In this document: piece by piece, positions 1 to 8,031 of the stretch | How the letters are laid out: every line of letters begins with the position of its first letter | Numbering within the stretch: position 1 is the first letter of the stretch | NCBI GenBank assembly: GCA_964449835.1 | Contig: CAYVBZ010000025.1 | Span: 1-30,299 of the forward strand | Direction: 5' to 3' | DNA from: JABDGC01 sp964449835 | GTDB taxonomy: Bacteria > Pseudomonadota > Gammaproteobacteria > DSM-16500 | DNA length: 30,299 bases | Position numbers and translations under genes: made by a program | The notes under the pieces: generated by a model | What the model was told of the DNA's origin: nothing | Seen by the model: only the letters and a program-made list of their open reading frames with translations | Databases searched by the model: none

Positions 1-687
<687 letters not shown>

Positions 688-743
688 AGATCGAATTCCT
701 CGTTTATGACTATTTAACATCTCTTAATCTTGTGTGTGTTCAC

Positions 744-772
744 ATTATAAACGAATATATTAAAGTCAGCAA
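744..772 (-). promoter_or_regulatory. Putative sigma70 promoter of the 1-687 gene
   Basis: On the minus strand a perfect TATAAT (749-744) is preceded at 17 bp by TTGCTG (772-767), which matches only the TTG of the -35 consensus. Transcription would start near 737, about 50 nt before the ATG. The spacer is AT-rich. Confidence 0.5.
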
Positions 773-880
773 CTTGATGGGAAAACACAAAGTTTTTATT
801 ATTCAATAGGTTGGCGTTGGAAATAATTAGGGTTTTATTAAGGCCTAAGTTTACTTTAACCCCCCCCAGGGGCTACAATA

Positions 881-917
881 TTATGAAAATTTAACATTGA
901 ATGCACAATTTTCATAA
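881..917. promoter_or_regulatory. 11-bp perfect inverted repeat before the ATPase remnant
   Basis: TTATGAAAATT (881-891) is repeated exactly in inverted orientation as AATTTTCATAA (907-917), with a 15-nt spacer. The right arm ends 15 nt before the TTG start of the ATPase remnant and touches its ribosome binding site. It could be an operator or an mRNA hairpin masking the start. A C8 run followed by AGGGG lies just upstream (860-871). Confidence 0.45.
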
Positions 918-932
918 AAAAGGATATAGCCA

Positions 933-1422
933 TTGTTTATCAATAGGTTAGAATACATCAAAAGATTGGACGAGGGGTTTCTTGTTCATCCCGTTCTTGC
1001 TATCCTTGGACCGCGTCAATGTGGGAAAACGACCCTGGCCCAGGAATACGCCGCGCAATTTAGCCTTCCTGAAAAAAACTATTTTGATTTAGAAGATCCC
1101 TCACAAAAACCCCAAATTAGGGGCATCTTGGGAAGGAATGGCCTTGGAAGAGATCACTCGCTTTCATCAAGCAGATCCCGAGAGTTGTTATTTTTGGGGG
1201 ATACACCAACAAGCTGAATTGGATTTACTCCTTTTTGTGAATGGGAAAAAGTTGGGCTTTGAGTTCAAATATACTGATAAGCCCTGCTTAACAAAATCGA
1301 TGAAAACCGCATATGATAGCTTAGGGCTTGACACTTTGACTCTTATCTCGCCTGGCACACATGATTTTCCACTGGCTATTAATATACGGGCAGTGGGTTT
1401 AGAGGCTTATGTTCGTTCATGA
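933..1422 (+). pseudogene. AAA ATPase (AAA_14/DUF4143 type), internally deleted remnant
   Basis: The N-terminal piece starts at TTG 933 (AAGGA 8 nt upstream, in-frame TAG at 927-929). It has the family opening and a Walker A motif, GPRQCGKTT (residues 26-34), then YFDLEDPS. The C-terminal piece is in the +1-shifted frame: reading from about 1102 it gives HKNPKLGASWEG, then the DUF4143 PD-(D/E)XK-like end with AELDLLL and GFEFKYTDKP, stopping at 1420-1422. Intact members are about 380-400 residues. Here about 55 and about 105 residues meet near 1095-1110, so roughly 230-250 residues are missing, including Walker B and the start of DUF4143. The frame changes at the junction, so no single product is made. 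The family is chromosomal, variable and poorly understood. The pieces are well conserved around the break, which suggests a recent deletion or an assembly collapse. Confidence 0.85.
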
Positions 1423-1440
1423 TAGAGTTTTTGTTGGAAT

Positions 1441-3258
1441 TTATGGAGTTTTTGGAGTTTGGTGTTCATCCGTATCCACCTTAACTTCGGATTCAAAGAG
1501 GGGATCAGTTTTCAACTCAGGCAATCTATCATCCACTCCAAGATTATTATCCTCTCGAACGACTGATTTATCAGTAGTTGGCTTTTCTTTTTCCTCTGCT
1601 GCTATTTCCCCATCTACTTCTTCTTTAGCAACAACCTTCTTTAGTTTATTGCGGTCAAAGTTGTGGATTTGACGAATCAATCCTTCTTCCAAAGCACGGT
1701 GTATGTTTATGTTGTACTGTTTTTCATCTGCCTCAGAGCTAGAGCTAGGACTAGAAAATAAATTTACCAGGTCTTTAAATTTTGTAACAAGTCCGGCAAT
1801 CGAGCCGAGGACAGTCGGTAAAACCAAACAAATTCCTCCGACTGCTGCCGCTGCACTGGGGGCAGCTAGAGTTAAACCAGCCCAGCCCAGTGCAACCCCT
1901 AGGGGAGCCAAGACGCCTGTGGCTGCCAAAGTGGCACCGAGGACAGCAAGGATGACACCGGCCCCTAGGGCCAGTTTGGCAGGTTTTTTTAACGCTGCTT
2001 TAGTTGCTTTCGCTCGCTCGTGATTCAACTTATTCAAAACAGCCTTCAGCTCCTTATCCATCCCTTGGTCCTTATAGCATTTACGAATTTCGTCGCAGGC
2101 AGTGTTATATTCTTTGCGTGGTCGTTTTGCCAGAGCCTGGGCCAAGTCCTCTCGCTCGTGATTCAACTGATTCAAAACAGCATCCAGCTCCTCATCCATC
2201 CCTTGGCCCTTATAGCATTTACGAATTTCGTCGCAGGCAGTGTTATATTCTTTGCTTGGTCGTTTTGCCAGAGCTTGGGCCAAGTCCTTTCTAAAGTCTT
2301 CGTCACAAACACAGGGGACAAGAACAAAGAAATCGCTATCTGTAAAAGATCGATTGCTGTCTACAAGTTTCCCTAGATGTTCTTGTGCAAAAGGCACCAT
2401 TCTCTTCTTCCAAAAGGTCTCTTGCATTAAGCATTCTTGATGATGAGGCTTTAAGGTGAAAATGGTCTCGCCATTATCATTTATACTTTCTTCTATAATT
2501 TGCTCACAACTAAATTGATAAATGTAGGGTGTATCGCCTTCGCTAGCCTCAATTAATTGCGCGTCATTCTCGTCCCACATGTCAAACACACTGAAACCCT
2601 TGACAAAAGATGAGACCATTATTTTTTTATCCGGTAAACGTTGTATTCTATTCGCCTCTGCTTCGTAATTATTATACTTAATAGAACCCTTAGTAAGTTG
2701 ATAATGCCTTTCCATCCAGAAGGTCAAAAAACAATTCTCAGGAAGTCCCTGAATCGAGCCGCCTTGCTGAAAAACAGCCTCTCCAATAGACTGAGAAAAA
2801 GACCATAAAGCTTTACTTTCCAGCTCTGTTAGGTCTATTGGATCCTGTGCATTTTTGGCGGCCTCTTTTAACTCGTTAATAAAATTGTTTTCGTCCAACA
2901 CCTGAAAGGGCCCTGCCTTGTCCTTTTTCTCTGTTAGGTCTATTGGATCCTGTGCATTTTTGGCGGCCTCTTTTAACTCGTTAATAAAATTGTTTTCGTC
3001 CGACACATGAACGGGCTCTGCCTTCTCCTCTTTCTCTTTTTTATCTTTTATGCTACCGAACAACCAAGGGGTACGAATAAGATCCCGCTCAATACCAGTC
3101 GAGCGGCCATCCTTATCCTTCCCACTCAATAAAACCTTCATCATTGACTCTGTATAGGGAGGAGATTCCCATCTGCCCCACCCTAAAAAGTCGGGATGAA
3201 CTCGAGCCATCATGTCAGTTAGAAATTGATAACTTAAGGGTATCTTTTTATTCGGCAT
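1441..3258 (-). CDS. Hypothetical repeat-containing membrane protein, effector-like
   Basis: 605 residues; I do not recognise a family. ATG at 3258 has GAGG 10 nt upstream. Residues 80-149 are two 35-residue repeats with the identical core DENNFINELKEAAKNAQDP. Residues 325-416 are two 46-residue repeats starting DLAQALAKRP and predicted helical. Residues about 150-320 form a non-repetitive region with several Cys, Trp and aromatic residues, perhaps a folded domain. Residues about 428-452 and 456-492 are Gly/Ala-rich hydrophobic segments, a likely membrane hairpin. A serine run (503-508) and a highly charged tail follow, ending TPKTP. There is no N-terminal signal peptide. It stands alone: convergent with the ATPase remnant, whose stop is 18 bp away, and insulated from rplQ by a terminator. 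The large size, duplications and internal hairpin resemble Dot/Icm-type substrates of Legionellales, but no catalytic motif is visible; the role is unknown. Confidence 0.8.
   Translation of the reverse strand: MPNKKIPLSYQFLTDMMARVHPDFLGWGRWESPPYTESMMKVLLSGKDKDGRSTGIERDLIRTPWLFGSIKDKKEKEEKAEPVHVSDENNFINELKEAAKNAQDPIDLTEKKDKAGPFQVLDENNFINELKEAAKNAQDPIDLTELESKALWSFSQSIGEAVFQQGGSIQGLPENCFLTFWMERHYQLTKGSIKYNNYEAEANRIQRLPDKKIMVSSFVKGFSVFDMWDENDAQLIEASEGDTPYIYQFSCEQIIEESINDNGETIFTLKPHHQECLMQETFWKKRMVPFAQEHLGKLVDSNRSFTDSDFFVLVPCVCDEDFRKDLAQALAKRPSKEYNTACDEIRKCYKGQGMDEELDAVLNQLNHEREDLAQALAKRPRKEYNTACDEIRKCYKDQGMDKELKAVLNKLNHERAKATKAALKKPAKLALGAGVILAVLGATLAATGVLAPLGVALGWAGLTLAAPSAAAAVGGICLVLPTVLGSIAGLVTKFKDLVNLFSSPSSSSEADEKQYNINIHRALEEGLIRQIHNFDRNKLKKVVAKEEVDGEIAAEEKEKPTTDKSVVREDNNLGVDDRLPELKTDPLFESEVKVDTDEHQTPKTP
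2021..2296 (-). repeat. Tandem duplication, 138-bp period, inside the 605-aa gene
   Basis: Two adjacent units (about 2021-2158 and 2159-2296) are nearly identical, with scattered substitutions. Each encodes one 46-residue helical repeat (residues 371-416 and 325-370). The period is a multiple of three, so the frame is kept. The divergence shows an older event than the 105-bp duplication further right. Confidence 0.9.
2824..3001 (-). repeat. Tandem duplication, 105-bp period, with 73-bp perfect identity
   Basis: Positions 2824-2896 and 2929-3001 are identical over 73 bp, and weaker similarity continues through the rest of the 105-bp unit. The repeat encodes the two 35-residue units at residues 80-149. 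Perfect identity at all codon positions points to a recent duplication or gene conversion. Confidence 0.95.
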
Positions 3259-3290
3259 TTTTTCAGCGCCTCAATTAGATATATAGTTAA

Positions 3291-3296
3291 ATTATA
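3291..3296 (-). promoter_or_regulatory. Putative -10 element of the 605-aa gene
   Basis: A perfect TATAAT on the minus strand lies 33 nt before the ATG at 3258. No hexamer resembling TTGACA is found 15-18 bp upstream, so the promoter may be weak or activator-dependent. Confidence 0.35.
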
Positions 3297-3375
3297 GTTG
3301 ATTATTCTTAAGATTAGCTTAGCTAAATGCCATTGAAAAAAGAGCTTGCTAGGAAATTGATTAATTTTACTTTTT

Positions 3376-3404
3376 CATCCTGGGCCCTGGCAGGGTCCAG
3401 GATG
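3376..3404. repeat. 29-bp near-perfect palindrome, REP-like
   Basis: CATCCTGGGCCCTG (3376-3389) pairs with CAGGGTCCAGGATG (3391-3404) with one G-T wobble across a single central base. A second, weaker inverted repeat (AAATGAG 3413-3419 / CTCATTT 3428-3434) follows. No T run adjoins the palindrome on either strand, so it is not a standard terminator. It looks like a dispersed intergenic palindrome, but only one copy is seen here. Confidence 0.5.
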
Positions 3405-3439
3405 GCATAGCGAAATGAGAATAGACCCTCATTTGAGAC

Positions 3440-3466
3440 AAAAAAACCCTGATTAACAGGGTTTTT
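3440..3466 (-). terminator. Rho-independent terminator after rplQ
   Basis: The stem CCCTG / CAGGG (3447-3451 and 3457-3461) with loop ATTAA is flanked by seven A on the left and five T on the right. On the minus strand this gives A5-stem-T7, 20 nt after the rplQ stop. It closes the ribosomal superoperon and could also act weakly on the plus strand. Confidence 0.85.
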
Positions 3467-3485
3467 GGGATTTAAAAACTAACTC

Positions 3486-3875
3486 TTACTCTGCTTGGCC
3501 CGTGCTTTCAGCAGCTTCTTCACGGCCTACTAACTGCACTAAAGCCAGCGGTGCTTTGTCTCCTGCACGAAAGCCACATTTCAAGATGCGGAGGTAGCCG
3601 CCTGGGCGGGTTTTGTAGAAGGGAGCGATGTCTGTAAACAGTTTGTTTACAATGCTTTCATCCCGTAAACGTGAGAAGGCCAGACGGCGGCGATGGACGC
3701 TGTCGGTCTTGGCCAAGGTAATCATGGGCTCAAGAAAACGTCGCAGCTCTTTGGCCTTGGGAAGTGTTGTTTTAATTGTTTCATGCTGCAAAGCAGAAAC
3801 CATCATGTTGCGAAACATGGCTTTACGATGGCTGCTTGAGCGGCTTAACCCTTTTCCACAATTCTTATGTCGCAT
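3486..3875 (-). CDS. rplQ: 50S ribosomal protein L17
   Basis: Component of the large ribosomal subunit, near the polypeptide exit tunnel. The 129-residue product has the L17 opening MRHKNCGKGLSRSSSHRKAM, the central basic helices and the GGYLRILK segment, and is about the length of E. coli L17 (127). It begins 9 nt after the rpoA stop, the usual last position of the alpha operon, and a terminator follows within 20 nt. The C-terminal residues after VGREEA are a short acidic tail. No unusual residues were seen. Confidence 0.98.
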   Translation of the reverse strand: MRHKNCGKGLSRSSSHRKAMFRNMMVSALQHETIKTTLPKAKELRRFLEPMITLAKTDSVHRRRLAFSRLRDESIVNKLFTDIAPFYKTRPGGYLRILKCGFRAGDKAPLALVQLVGREEAAESTGQAE

Positions 3876-3884
3876 AAAAACCTC

Positions 3885-4913
3885 TTATTTCTTAACTTTC
3901 CCAATCTCACCATCCATCAATTCATCTTTTAAAAACGGCGGCGGCCAATTTTCAATGCCCATGCCTAAGGAAAGACCATGGGAAGCCAAGACGGACTGGA
4001 TTTCGGTTAAAGACTTTTTACCTAAATTCGGTGTTTTCAAAAGATCAGCTTCGGTCTTTTGCACCAAATCGCCAATGTAGTAGATGTTTTCCGCTTTTAA
4101 GCAGTTAGCGGAACGCACGGTTAATTCCAAATCGTCAACCGGGCGCACATAAAGCGGATTCATCGATTCTTTTTCAGATTTCTCGATGGTTGGCATGGCC
4201 TTCAAATCAACGAAAGCAGCCAACTGCTGTTGCAAAATGGTTGCTGAACGACGGATTGCTTCTTCTGGATTGAGGGTGCCATTTGTTTCTAAATCGATGA
4301 CCAGCTTGTCCAAGTCCGTACGCTGCTCAACACGGGTGCTTTCCACGGTGTAAGCAACACGGCGGATGGGGCTAAAGCTCGCATCCAACTGTAAAACGCC
4401 AATACCGGTCTTGACACTAGCACCTTCCACAGCCGCGGATTTGCGCGACGAGGCGGGTTCATAACCACGTCCCAACATCACGCGGATGGTCATATTCAAA
4501 GCGCCGGCTTCATTGATATGCGCAATGACGAGCGATGGATTCACAATTTCAACATCATGTTCTGTTGAAATATCACCCGCAGTAACAGCACCGGGCCCCT
4601 TCTTGTTCAGGGTCAGTGTGACGTCCTGACGTGTATGCAAACGAATTGCAACATTTTTCAGGTTTAAAAGAATTTCGACTACATCTTCTTGCACGCCTGG
4701 AATAGCGCCATACTCATGCAACACGCCATCGATTTTCACTTCAACAATGGCCGCTCCTGGCATGGAGGACAAGAGGATACGACGCAAGGTCGTCCCTAGG
4801 GTATGGCCAAAGCCACGCTCTAAGGGCTCCAATATTATTTTTGCGCGATTCGGTGACAGTGTTTCCACTCGAATTTCACGCGGTGTCAATAAATCATGTG
4901 GATTAGTTTGCAT
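3885..4913 (-). CDS. rpoA: DNA-directed RNA polymerase alpha subunit
   Basis: Assembly scaffold of RNA polymerase; its C-terminal domain contacts UP elements and activators. The N-terminal dimerisation domain (about 1-235) has LEPLERGFGHTLGTTLRRIL. A linker follows, and the alpha-CTD (about 255-330) has LELTVRSANCLKAENIYYIG and LGKKSLTEI, which hold the DNA-contacting residues. The frame is open to a GTG at 4928, but I place the start at ATG 4913 (342 residues; E. coli 329). That start aligns with the E. coli N-terminus and TGAGG lies 9 nt before it; the upstream GTG is part of this ribosome binding site. The C-terminal tail is slightly longer than in E. coli. Confidence 0.97.
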   Translation of the reverse strand: MQTNPHDLLTPREIRVETLSPNRAKIILEPLERGFGHTLGTTLRRILLSSMPGAAIVEVKIDGVLHEYGAIPGVQEDVVEILLNLKNVAIRLHTRQDVTLTLNKKGPGAVTAGDISTEHDVEIVNPSLVIAHINEAGALNMTIRVMLGRGYEPASSRKSAAVEGASVKTGIGVLQLDASFSPIRRVAYTVESTRVEQRTDLDKLVIDLETNGTLNPEEAIRRSATILQQQLAAFVDLKAMPTIEKSEKESMNPLYVRPVDDLELTVRSANCLKAENIYYIGDLVQKTEADLLKTPNLGKKSLTEIQSVLASHGLSLGMGIENWPPPFLKDELMDGEIGKVKK

Positions 4914-4939
4914 GTGCGGAAACCTCACCCTAGCTCAGG

Positions 4940-5560
4940 TTATTTAGAATACAATTCAATGATCAGATTTTCGTTAATGTCTGGCGGCAACTCGGACCGG
5001 TCAGGAGCGCGTTTATATACGCCGGTAAAATCACCGGGATTAATATCCAGCCACTCGCAGGCAGCGCGCACTTGGGCCAGCGTTAAGGCTGACTGAATGC
5101 GCAGCTGCTGACGGGAACGTTCTCTGATTTTGACAACATCGCCCGGCGCAACGAGATAGGATGGAATATTCACGGCCTTGTCGTTCACTTGGATGGCGCA
5201 ATGACTCACCATCTGGCGTGCTTCGGCACGCGTTGCGGCAAAACCCATGCGGTAGACGACATTATCCAAGCGGCCTTCCAGCAGTTTCAATAGGTTTTCG
5301 CCAGTTGAACCTTTTAAGCGCATTGCCTTTTTATAGTAGTTGTGGAATTGACGTTCCAAAATACCATAAATACGGCGCAGTTTTTGCTTTTCGCGCAATT
5401 GAACACCGTAATCGGTTTCCCTGCCTCTGCGACTACCATGCATGCCCGGAGCAGAGTCCAGCTTACATTTGGAATCTAAGGGGCGCACGCCGCTGGTAAG
5501 TGAAAGATCTGTCTTTTCACGTCGTGCTAATTTACATCTTGGACCTAAATATCTTGCCAT
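4940..5560 (-). CDS. rpsD: 30S ribosomal protein S4
   Basis: Primary 16S rRNA-binding protein that starts assembly of the 30S body; in E. coli it also represses its own operon by binding the alpha leader mRNA. 206 residues, the same as E. coli. The MARYLGPRCKLARREKTDLS opening is canonical and the S4 RNA-binding domain spans about 95-157. Only C9 and C32 remain of the four zinc-ligand positions, so this is the zinc-free (C-minus) form. It lies between rpsK (34-nt gap) and rpoA (26-nt gap). Confidence 0.98.
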   Translation of the reverse strand: MARYLGPRCKLARREKTDLSLTSGVRPLDSKCKLDSAPGMHGSRRGRETDYGVQLREKQKLRRIYGILERQFHNYYKKAMRLKGSTGENLLKLLEGRLDNVVYRMGFAATRAEARQMVSHCAIQVNDKAVNIPSYLVAPGDVVKIRERSRQQLRIQSALTLAQVRAACEWLDINPGDFTGVYKRAPDRSELPPDINENLIIELYSK

Positions 5561-5594
5561 CTAAATCTCTCCACCGAGCCGAAATAATACAGAA

Positions 5595-6050
5595 CTACAC
5601 GCGACGCCGTTTGGGATCACGGCAGCCATTAAAGGGGATACCCGTTGCATCTGTGATTGAAAGAATCTTCAACCCTGCCGCATGCAAGGAACGCACGGCT
5701 GATTCTCTGCCAGGTCCAGGACCCTTGGTTTTAACATGGACGCTCTTCATGCCTAAATTCTCAATGACAACCTGGGCTGCTTTGGTTGCCGCTTCACCCG
5801 CCGCATAAGGCGTAGATTTACGGGAACCGCGATAACCACAACTGGCTGCAGAACTCCAAGCAACCGTATTACCTTGCAGGTCTGTCACAGTCACGATGGT
5901 GTTGTTGAAGGAGGCATAAATGTGGGCCACACCTTCAATCACTTGCCGCTTCAGTTTTTTACGAGATTTTGTTTTCGTTGTTGTTGCTTTATCTGCAGGC
6001 GCTTTTTCTGCTGTTGCCTTTCCTGCGGACTCTGGTGCTTCGGACATCAT
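5595..6050 (-). CDS. rpsK: 30S ribosomal protein S11
   Basis: Platform protein of the 30S subunit that contacts 16S rRNA near the mRNA exit. The core (about 35-151) has GVAHIYASFNNTIVTVTD and GPGPGRESAVRSLHAAGL and ends CRDPKRRRV. At 151 residues it is about 22 longer than E. coli S11 because of an N-terminal tail rich in Ala, Lys, Glu and Thr. Two adjacent ATGs (6050 and 6047) are possible starts; AGGTG lies 2 nt before the first and 5 nt before the second, so 6047 is the better-spaced start. It follows rpsM by 34 nt. Confidence 0.97.
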   Translation of the reverse strand: MMSEAPESAGKATAEKAPADKATTTKTKSRKKLKRQVIEGVAHIYASFNNTIVTVTDLQGNTVAWSSAASCGYRGSRKSTPYAAGEAATKAAQVVIENLGMKSVHVKTKGPGPGRESAVRSLHAAGLKILSITDATGIPFNGCRDPKRRRV

Positions 6051-6084
6051 TTCACCTATCTTCTTAAAGTTAAATTTTTAAAGC

Positions 6085-6465
6085 TTAGGAAGCTGCTGCT
6101 GGAGCGGCTGCCTTGATAATGCTCTTCCGTTTCCCTTTACGGGTCCGTGCATTGGTCCGGGTACGTTGACCGCGCACCGGTAAACCGCGTTTATGACGCA
6201 GGCCACGGTAGGACCCTAATTCAATCAAGCGCTTGATATTGAGCGCCACTTCACGTCGTAGGTCGCCTTCGACCTTCACTTTAGCAATTTCACCACGTAA
6301 AAGTTCCAACTCGCCTTCGGTCAAGTCTTTCACTTTCTTTTCTGGACTCACCCTGGCTCCCATGCACAAGGTCTGCGCCCGGCTGCGGCCAATGCCATAA
6401 ATTGCTGTAAGCCCTATCACCACATGCTTCTGCGGTGGAATATTGACGCCTGCTATACGGGCCAT
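6085..6465 (-). CDS. rpsM: 30S ribosomal protein S13
   Basis: Head protein of the 30S subunit that forms intersubunit bridges with L5 and touches the P-site tRNA. The MARIAGVNIPPQKHVVIGLT opening and the RGLRHKRGLPVRGQRT segment are canonical; its basic tail reaches toward tRNA. It has 126 residues against 118 in E. coli, the extra being an Ala-rich C-terminus (KAAAPAAAS). It is the first gene of the alpha part and is preceded by the 99-bp spacer that may carry a promoter and regulatory leader. Confidence 0.98.
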   Translation of the reverse strand: MARIAGVNIPPQKHVVIGLTAIYGIGRSRAQTLCMGARVSPEKKVKDLTEGELELLRGEIAKVKVEGDLRREVALNIKRLIELGSYRGLRHKRGLPVRGQRTRTNARTRKGKRKSIIKAAAPAAAS

Positions 6466-6508
6466 TCCTCTCTCCCCTTCTCTCTGTATATGAATTTAAA
6501 AGCCATTT

Positions 6509-6537
6509 AATTTAATCTCGAAATGACAAAAAATCAA
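6509..6537 (-). promoter_or_regulatory. Candidate internal promoter before rpsM
   Basis: In the 99-bp rpmJ-rpsM spacer, TTGATT (6537-6532) and TAAATT (6514-6509) are 17 bp apart on the minus strand, each matching 4 of 6 consensus bases. The resulting leader would be about 35 nt. In E. coli the equivalent mRNA leader is the S4-binding control site; no pseudoknot could be recognised by eye. Confidence 0.3.
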
Positions 6538-6564
6538 CCTTTAAAAAGGCAAATCAGCCGGTTT

Positions 6565-6678
6565 TTAGCCCTGGCGCTGCTTGTGGCGCTTCTCTTTACA
6601 AATGACGCGCACAACCCTTTTTCGTTTGACGATTTTGCAATTACGGCAAATCTTTTTAACTGATGCACCCACCTTCAT
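6565..6678 (-). CDS. rpmJ: 50S ribosomal protein L36
   Basis: Smallest large-subunit protein, a zinc-ribbon that binds 23S rRNA. I found it by translating the gap between secY and rpsM. It has 37 codons plus TAA, starts MKVGASVKKICRNCKIVKRK and ends HKQRQG. The zinc ligands C11, C14, C27 and H32 are all present, so this is the zinc-binding form. Residue 4 is Gly where Arg or Gln is usual. The start lies 15 nt after the secY stop, the usual end of the spc operon. Confidence 0.97.
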   Translation of the reverse strand: MKVGASVKKICRNCKIVKRKRVVRVICKEKRHKQRQG

Positions 6679-6693
6679 AGCCCACCTCTTTTA

Positions 6694-8013
6694 TTAACTT
6701 TTAATTCCCCGCAAATTCGCCTTTTTCAGCAGTGATTCATACTGGTATGACATCACATGTGATTGAATTTGCGCAATAAAATCCATGACCACGACCACAA
6801 TAATCAGGAGGGACGTGCCTCCGAAATAAAACGGCACATTCCAAGCTAAAATCATAAATTCGGGCAAAAGGCAGACGAGTGTAACATAAAGTGCCCCAAA
6901 TAGGGTAAGTCTTGTCATCACCGTGTCGACATATTTTGCCGTCTGATCACCGGGCCGAATTCCTGGTATAAAAGCACCCGATTTCTTTAAATTTTCAGCG
7001 GTTTCCCTCGGGTTGAAGACGATCGCTGTATAAAAAAAGCAGAAGAATACGATAGCGGCGGCAAAGAGGATCATGTGTAAAGGCTGGCCTTGCTGGAGAG
7101 AGACATTTAAGGCGGTCAACCAGCTTAGCCCCTTAGAACTGCCGAACCACTGTGCCAGGGTTGCTGGGAACAGGATAATGCTTGAGGCAAAAATAGGAGG
7201 GATGACCCCTGCCATGTTAATTTTTAAAGGTAAATGGGTGCTCTTGGCCGAATAGACCATGCCGCCCTGCATCCGTCGTGCATATTGAATGGGAATGCGT
7301 CTCTGGGCCCTTTCAATATAAACGACCAGGGCAACCACAGCCCCGACCGCAGCAACCACTAACAGCATGGTCAAGACTTGTAATTGGCCTTCTCGGACCT
7401 GCTCCAAAGTCCGTCCAACTGCAGGTGGAAGCCCTGCAACGATACCTGAGAAAATGATAAGAGAGATTCCATTTCCAATGCCGCGTTCCGTAACTTGCTC
7501 ACCTAGCCACATTAAAAACAAGGTCCCGGTGACCAAAGTAATGGTCGTCACAACATAAAAGGGCAGGCCGCCAGAGAGCGCAATACCATGGACCACCAGC
7601 ATCTTGGAGACGCCTATGGCCTGGAACAAGGACAAGGCAACTGTCCCGTAGCGCGTATATTGATTAATTTTGCGCTGTCCAGACTCGCCTTCTTTTCGAA
7701 GTTCAGCCCAGGAGGGCAATAACACGGTCAATAATTGAACAATAATGGAGGAGGAAATATAAGGCATGATCCCCAAGGCGAAAATACTAAAGCGCATTAA
7801 GGCGCCGCCGGAGAACATATTAAAGAGCCCGACAATATTATTTTGTTGGGCGCTAAAGAGTTCTTGAAGGCGTTGTGGATTCAAACCTGGCACCGGGATA
7901 TAAGTGCCCACGCGGAAAACCAGAATGGCGATTAATACAAAAAATAAGCGCCGCTTTAGGTCACTCAAACCACTTCCTGCTAGAGGATTGTTTGCCGCTC
8001 TTCCTTTGGACAT
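6694..8013 (-). CDS. secY: Preprotein translocase subunit SecY
   Basis: Channel-forming inner-membrane subunit of the SecYEG translocon, which exports unfolded proteins with SecA and inserts membrane proteins. It has 439 residues (E. coli 443), with about ten hydrophobic segments. The first follows the cytosolic N-terminus (about 22-42), next to the conserved YIPVPGLNP loop; GIMPYISSSIIVQLL is in the second. The large cytosolic loops that bind SecA and the ribosome are intact, including GIRPGDQTAKYVD (residues about 352-364). It lies between rplO (18-nt gap) and rpmJ, as in most bacteria. Confidence 0.98.
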   Translation of the reverse strand: MSKGRAANNPLAGSGLSDLKRRLFFVLIAILVFRVGTYIPVPGLNPQRLQELFSAQQNNIVGLFNMFSGGALMRFSIFALGIMPYISSSIIVQLLTVLLPSWAELRKEGESGQRKINQYTRYGTVALSLFQAIGVSKMLVVHGIALSGGLPFYVVTTITLVTGTLFLMWLGEQVTERGIGNGISLIIFSGIVAGLPPAVGRTLEQVREGQLQVLTMLLVVAAVGAVVALVVYIERAQRRIPIQYARRMQGGMVYSAKSTHLPLKINMAGVIPPIFASSIILFPATLAQWFGSSKGLSWLTALNVSLQQGQPLHMILFAAAIVFFCFFYTAIVFNPRETAENLKKSGAFIPGIRPGDQTAKYVDTVMTRLTLFGALYVTLVCLLPEFMILAWNVPFYFGGTSLLIIVVVVMDFIAQIQSHVMSYQYESLLKKANLRGIKS

Positions 8014-8031
8014 GGTGCTCAGGCCCTTATA

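Noticed and set aside
2021..3001. Direct repeats as a CRISPR or mobile element
   Set aside because: Both repeat pairs are multiples of three, occur only twice each and lie wholly within one open frame; they are coding duplications.
3307..3326. PmrA-like direct repeat (CTTAAGATT-AG-CTTAGCTAA) upstream of the 605-residue gene
   Set aside because: The first half-site fits 8 of 9 bases of the Legionella/Coxiella PmrA consensus I recall, but the second fits only 4, and the orientation is opposite to the gene.
4914..4928. GTG start giving a 347-residue RpoA
   Set aside because: The GTGAGG is the ribosome binding site of ATG 4913, which aligns with the usual RpoA N-terminus.
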